Assembly: GCA_002367285.1 (NCBI GenBank)
Contig: DFBF01000242.1
Span: 1-10,064, forward strand
DNA length: 10,064 bases
Direction of reading: 5' to 3'
Origin: Rhodobacteraceae bacterium UBA3087
GTDB taxonomy: Bacteria > Pseudomonadota > Alphaproteobacteria > Rhodobacterales > Rhodobacteraceae
The notes beneath the pieces are model-generated. The model had not been told where the DNA came from, made no database searches, and saw only the letters and a program-made list of their open reading frames with translations. Shown piece after piece: positions 6,202 to 10,064 of the stretch. Positions within the stretch are counted from its first letter, which is position 1. Each line of letters opens with the position of its first letter. The position numbers and the translations under genes were made by a program.

Positions 6202-8580
6202 CTACTCCTGTGCAATCGGGTCCGCAGGCGGACAGTCCGGCCCCGGCTCCAGAGCGATCCGCAGGCCACCCTTGCGCGACAAGCGAAAGTCATCCCAAAA
6301 CGGCCCGCCCCCCCCCTCTTGCAACAACTGGAACTGATTGGCGACATAGGACGTCGCGCCGACCTGGACGGATCGGATAACCAGATCCGTGTCGCCGCTC
6401 AGCCCCTCTCCGGCCCAGGCGTCATTGAGAAAGAAAATCTCAAGCGTGCTGGCGCAGGGCGGCGCAGACACGGCAAGGCGATAGGACGCCATGGCTTGCG
6501 CAATTTCAGTGGCGGTGACCGCGCGGGTCGCGTTAGACGGCGCGGTGACGACCTCAAAGCCGCCAATGCTCTCGCCATCAAGGGTCACCCAGGCTTGTGG
6601 CGCCGCTTCGAACCGGGTGCCCGAGGCGATGATTTCGACCACGGTCGGGGTGGTGCTTGCAATCCGCGCAACGCTGCGTGTCTGTCTCAGCCAGTCGGCA
6701 AAGCTGTTGTGGGCCGCCAAGGCCCGCCCCATCGCGTCACGCGCGGCTTCGGCAGCCTTGGGATCGCTGGCAACAAGGGACTGGCGTTCTGCCGGATCAT
6801 TGGCCAGATCAAACAGCAGCGCCTGATCAGAGGCACCATGATAAATGTATTTGTGGTCCCCGATGCGGACGCCGATCTGGTCCCCATTCCACGGTGCAAA
6901 GAACAGCACGCTATCCCGCCGCCCCTGGGCGAACACCGACGTCCCCTGCCACGAAGACGGGGTCGCAAAGCCCATGAGGTCGGTGATCGTTGCGGCCATG
7001 TCCGAGACGCCAACGATAAGGTCGCTGCGGTCGCCGGAAAACAGCTGAGGGTTCATCAGGGCCAGCGGAATGTGCACGTTTTCCTCGTAAAGCCCGGCGG
7101 CCGGACCACGGGTACCATGTTCGCCAAAGGCCTCGCCGTGATCCCCCAGGGCGATCACCAGGGTTTCATCGGCCAGGCCGGACTGATCCAGATAGGCCAT
7201 CAGGTGACCAAAGGCCTGGTCTCCGACCCGCAAGGCGTTCAGGTAGTTGTTGTGATTCGTGTCTGCGACATATGTCAGCGGCGCCGCGCCGGGGTCATAG
7301 GGATGCCGCGTCATGCCGGTGTGAAACGCCACGAAAAAGGGCGCATCTGGGTCTTGCGCGATCCAATCGGTGATCTGATCGGCACCGCACAGGTCGCGGG
7401 CTTGGGTCTGGGTGTCAGGTGTTCCGGTCTCACAGCTCCAGTCGCGATTGTCATACACAGCAGGGAACCCCATGGACGACAGAAGGTCTGCGGTGGACTG
7501 AAGCCGGGTGTCGGAGGCGTTGAAGAACCCGGTGCGCAGCCCATTCATCGCCAACACATCGGCCAGCGACACGACATCCAGACCCGTAGGCCGATAGGTC
7601 GCCCAGTCCGCCGACATTTCAGGAATGACGCCCGCCAACAGCGACACCAGAAAGGCGTCAGATGTGGGCACATGGGCATAGGCCTGATCAAAGGCCAACG
7701 CCTGGTCCAGACGGCTGGCCAGGTTCGGTGTTACCGCATGTGTGCCGCCCCATCCCTGGGCCTGTTTGGCCGGTGTGGCGCCAAAGGTAAAAAGGATCAC
7801 ATTGCGCAGCGGCTTGGCGGGCTGGTCGGGTCGAACAAGCGGCGCGGTGGCGGAGAGATCGAGCTGTCCCGCTGGCATTGCCCCTGCCTCGCCTGCCTCG
7901 CCTGTCTGTGTGTCCGTGGCCTGCCTGGTGCCGACCGACGCCAGAAAGGCGACAATGGGGCTGTCCAGCCAGACCCTTGTCGTGCCCAACACGGTGTTAC
8001 GGCTGGCTGCGCCTGCGATGATCACAAGGCTCATCGCCCCGATCATCACGCTGGCGATCCCCGCGGTTCTGGTCACACCCGCAAGCCCGAACGCGCCCAA
8101 CCACAACAGCAACACCGCGCCCAGACTCCAGGCGATCTGGCTGAGCGTGACCCGTGTGCGGGCATGGGCCAGCGCGGCCTCCATGGGCGCGGTATCGCCA
8201 TAGCCAAGCCAGGCCGTCGTCGCGGGCGAGCCCAACAGGCGCAGCGCCACAAGGTTCGCCACGCCGATCAGCAACACTGTCGTGGCCAGCACGACAAAGG
8301 TTGCAACCGCCAAACGCCGTGTGCCAACGTCGGTCAGCGACCGCAGAACGGCCAGCGTGACCAGCACCAGCCCCAGGACGATCAACCAGTCCTGCCACAG
8401 GCCCTGAACCAACAGGGCGACCCTGTGGCCGATGGTGCCGGTCGCCAGGGCCTCGCCCAGCGCCACCACGCGACACACCGCCAGGATGCCCGCCAGCATG
8501 ACCCCGGCCCAAAGTACGAACCGTATGGTGCGCGCGGCGTCATTTGTGGGCCGGGGCGCGGGGGACGTCGTCTCGTTCAT
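6202..8580 (-). CDS. Membrane-anchored sulfatase/alkaline-phosphatase-fold protein with C-terminal xylan-binding-type module
   Basis: The 792-residue protein has about five membrane segments (20-41, 54-80, 88-115, 145-170, 172-193), then a Thr/Gly/Ala-rich linker and a periplasmic sulfatase-fold domain from about 258 to 630. Fold landmarks are NVILFTFGAT at 260-269, TPNLASRLDQALAFDQAYA at 284-302, SLLAGVIP at 313-320 and the metal-binding ALGDHGEAFGEHG at 477-489 (Asp480, His481). The layout resembles LTA-synthase or phosphoglycerol-transferase proteins. The active site is incomplete: Gly267 replaces the usual metal-binding acid, and the C/S-x-P-x-R sulfatase signature reads S-D-A-F-L at 307-311, leaving Thr306 or Ser307 as candidate nucleophile. 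Residues about 645-745 (IASGTRFEAAPQAWVTLDG, FFLNDAW, GDTDL) look like a calcium-dependent xylan-binding module of the CBM36/CBM60 type. The ATG at 8580 has AGGGA nine bases upstream and follows the Sel1 gene by 31 bases, so they form one operon. A role modifying or sensing a polysaccharide in the periplasm is inferred. Confidence 0.85.
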   Translation of the reverse strand: MNETTSPAPRPTNDAARTIRFVLWAGVMLAGILAVCRVVALGEALATGTIGHRVALLVQGLWQDWLIVLGLVLVTLAVLRSLTDVGTRRLAVATFVVLATTVLLIGVANLVALRLLGSPATTAWLGYGDTAPMEAALAHARTRVTLSQIAWSLGAVLLLWLGAFGLAGVTRTAGIASVMIGAMSLVIIAGAASRNTVLGTTRVWLDSPIVAFLASVGTRQATDTQTGEAGEAGAMPAGQLDLSATAPLVRPDQPAKPLRNVILFTFGATPAKQAQGWGGTHAVTPNLASRLDQALAFDQAYAHVPTSDAFLVSLLAGVIPEMSADWATYRPTGLDVVSLADVLAMNGLRTGFFNASDTRLQSTADLLSSMGFPAVYDNRDWSCETGTPDTQTQARDLCGADQITDWIAQDPDAPFFVAFHTGMTRHPYDPGAAPLTYVADTNHNNYLNALRVGDQAFGHLMAYLDQSGLADETLVIALGDHGEAFGEHGTRGPAAGLYEENVHIPLALMNPQLFSGDRSDLIVGVSDMAATITDLMGFATPSSWQGTSVFAQGRRDSVLFFAPWNGDQIGVRIGDHKYIYHGASDQALLFDLANDPAERQSLVASDPKAAEAARDAMGRALAAHNSFADWLRQTRSVARIASTTPTVVEIIASGTRFEAAPQAWVTLDGESIGGFEVVTAPSNATRAVTATEIAQAMASYRLAVSAPPCASTLEIFFLNDAWAGEGLSGDTDLVIRSVQVGATSYVANQFQLLQEGGGGPFWDDFRLSRKGGLRIALEPGPDCPPADPIAQE

Positions 8581-8611
8581 ATGGTGCAGTCCCTATCTTT
8601 TCTGGTGTCGG

Positions 8612-10024
8612 TCATCTTGCCAGCAGCGGCCCGATCACATCGGCCCGCATGACACTGTCGGCACATAACGCGCGATCAAGGTCCTGAAGACAGGCCTGAT
8701 AGACCGCTGTCAGGGTGTTGGCCGTGGCAAACCCGTTCAACGCGCCGTGATACAGGCCGTCGTGCTGCAATCTGATCTGAAGCAGATAGAACGCGACGTT
8801 CGGGCTGGCCTTATAAATGTCCTTGCCAAAGGCGGCGGACATCAGCTCTGGGCGGGCGGCGATGGCTTCGGCGGCACGGGCAAAACTGGCGATGTCGCGC
8901 GCCTTGGCAGCCGCAAGCGTCAGGTCGTATCGCGCGACATCTGCCGCGTCCAATAGCGGCGCGAACTGGTCCAGGGCTGCGCGCGCGTCCTCGGGTGATG
9001 GGTGCAGGTTCAATCCGTTGCCGTCCCGCAGAAGCTCGATCAGGAACCGTGCGGCGGCGCTGTTGCCAGCCTGGGCTGCGGTGGTCAGATGGGCAATGGT
9101 CTGCGGCCCGCTGGCGCGCATATTGATGCCCCACATCAGGCGTTCGGCCTCTAGGATTTCGATCTTGTCGACCCCGGCCACGCGGGCCTTTGCGGCATAG
9201 GGGTCGAATTTGGCCCGCGAAAAGTTGCCACCGCCCAGATAGCCATACATCGCGCCATTCGCCAAAACAGCCCAGGCGTCATTGGCCCCCAGATCCCCCG
9301 CCCGGTTCAAATAGGCCTCGGCCCTGGTCGGGTCGCGCAGGCTCCACATCAGAGCTTCGCCGTACGCCAGCAGCCCCTCGCCATTGCCCTGTGTCGCGGC
9401 GGCCTCGAACAACTCCAGCGCGCCGGTTTTGTCTTGCGCCAGCCCGGTGCCGTGCAACAGCAAGGTGCCCAGCGTCACCTGCGCCGTCACGTCACCCGCA
9501 TCAATGGCCGCGCGCAACAAGCCACGCCCGGCGGCGGGATCGGCCCCAAGCGCGCCTCCGATAATCAACTGTTCGCCCAGAACGCGCATGGCGTCATGGT
9601 CACCCCCGGCAACCGCCTGATCCAGAAAGGCACGGGCCTTGGGCGCGTCCGGCTGCACCCCGGTGCCCCACAAAAAGGCCTGGCCCAGCACGCGTTGGGC
9701 CACCGGATCACCGGCCCCGGCGGCCTGTTCCAGCAGGGCAACGCCTTGATCGACGTCCTGATCGAAAACCCAGCCGCCCAATAGCTGTTCACCCAGAATG
9801 CGCATGGCTTTCAGGTTGCCTTGGGCGGCGGCGGTTTCAAACAGGCTGCGCGCGCGTGCGGGGTCTGTTGTGCCATCGCTGCCCCACAACAGCGCCTCGC
9901 CCGTCGTGACCCAGGTCGCAGGATCGCCTTGCAGCTCTTCGGCCAGAATAGGTTGGCCGATCCCGCAACATATCAAAAGACCGGTCGCCCCGAAAGCATT
10001 TGAAAAAACGGAAGAAAAACGCAT
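8612..10024 (-). CDS. Exported Sel1-repeat protein with peptidoglycan-binding-like C-terminus
   Basis: This 470-residue protein has a signal peptide (MRFSSVF, hydrophobic 11-20, cleavage after ILA at 28). Six tandem Sel1/TPR-like helical repeats run from about 35 to 248; the first five are exactly 36 residues and the sixth is about 34, with the pattern A.R.LGE.L..G.G....D...A..L...A..GD. More helical sequence follows, then a stretch at 413-447 (YLLQIRLQHDGLYHGALNG...T..T) resembling peptidoglycan-binding-1 domains. Such proteins are usually periplasmic scaffolds; AlgK in alginate export is a studied example with Sel1-like repeats. I chose the ATG at 10024 because AGGGG lies seven bases ahead and the signal peptide then begins properly; ATG at 10030 and GTG at 10051 are in-frame alternatives. 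It heads the visible part of the operon with the sulfatase-fold gene 31 bases downstream; its promoter is outside or at the window edge. A scaffold role in polysaccharide export is inferred from context. Confidence 0.88.
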   Translation of the reverse strand: MRFSSVFSNAFGATGLLICCGIGQPILAEELQGDPATWVTTGEALLWGSDGTTDPARARSLFETAAAQGNLKAMRILGEQLLGGWVFDQDVDQGVALLEQAAGAGDPVAQRVLGQAFLWGTGVQPDAPKARAFLDQAVAGGDHDAMRVLGEQLIIGGALGADPAAGRGLLRAAIDAGDVTAQVTLGTLLLHGTGLAQDKTGALELFEAAATQGNGEGLLAYGEALMWSLRDPTRAEAYLNRAGDLGANDAWAVLANGAMYGYLGGGNFSRAKFDPYAAKARVAGVDKIEILEAERLMWGINMRASGPQTIAHLTTAAQAGNSAAARFLIELLRDGNGLNLHPSPEDARAALDQFAPLLDAADVARYDLTLAAAKARDIASFARAAEAIAARPELMSAAFGKDIYKASPNVAFYLLQIRLQHDGLYHGALNGFATANTLTAVYQACLQDLDRALCADSVMRADVIGPLLAR

Positions 10025-10064
10025 ATCCATACCCCTTTTGCTGTCACCCACAATACCAAGGCCC

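Noticed and set aside
6151..8652. An 833-codon open frame on the plus strand, longer than the gene opposite it.
   Set aside because: It is antisense to the sulfatase-fold gene. Its translation is rich in Arg, Gly, Gln and His with no domain or signal peptide, which is typical of a reverse-strand frame over GC-rich coding DNA. The minus-strand product has clear motifs and membrane segments.
9961..10000. A lipoprotein signal at the Cys-Cys in the Sel1 protein's N-terminus.
   Set aside because: The residues before the cysteines (Leu-Leu-Ile) do not fit a lipobox, which needs Gly, Ala or Ser just before Cys. A normal cleavage site (ILA) follows.

Overview
The window looks like chromosomal DNA of an alphaproteobacterium, most likely a Rhodobacterales/roseobacter-type marine or soil bacterium. 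The basis is the GC-rich codon use with G/C third positions, the style of the proteins and the gene mix; no rRNA or other taxonomic marker is present. Every convincing gene lies on the minus strand, so transcription runs from the right end to the left end. I see no tRNA, rRNA, CRISPR array, insertion sequence or phage gene.

Reading in the direction of transcription, unit 1 (about 10024 to 6012) encodes an exported Sel1-repeat protein with a peptidoglycan-binding-like tail. A 792-residue membrane-anchored sulfatase/alkaline-phosphatase-superfamily protein follows, with a C-terminal domain resembling the calcium-dependent xylan-binding modules. A possible 62-residue Cys-containing small protein starts directly behind its stop codon. 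A clear sigma-70-type promoter then opens unit 2 (5977 to 1849). Unit 2 encodes a UDP-glucuronate decarboxylase (UDP-xylose synthase), a possible 43-codon linker ORF, a BcsA-like membrane family-2 glycosyltransferase and a secreted GH26-type endoglycosidase. The joints in this unit are 4-base ATGA overlaps, and it ends at a strong bidirectional intrinsic terminator. Unit 3 (1693 to 461) encodes a 97-residue secreted protein of unknown function and a secreted GH128-type (Asl1-like) glycosidase. The last 460 bases hold no gene I can support.

Together the genes read as a polysaccharide production locus. UXS would make UDP-xylose, and the cellulose-synthase-like GT2 would polymerise and extrude a beta-glycan. 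GH26, and possibly GH128, would trim or edit it in the periplasm, as BcsZ does for cellulose. The Sel1 protein could be a periplasmic scaffold (AlgK-like), and the sulfatase-fold protein, carrying its own carbohydrate-binding module, could modify the polymer. No BcsB, BcsC, PilZ domain or outer-membrane porin is encoded here, so this is not a standard cellulose operon. The UDP-xylose enzyme together with a xylan-binding-type module suggests a xylose-containing or xylan-like exopolysaccharide. That is an inference from gene content, not shown by the sequence.
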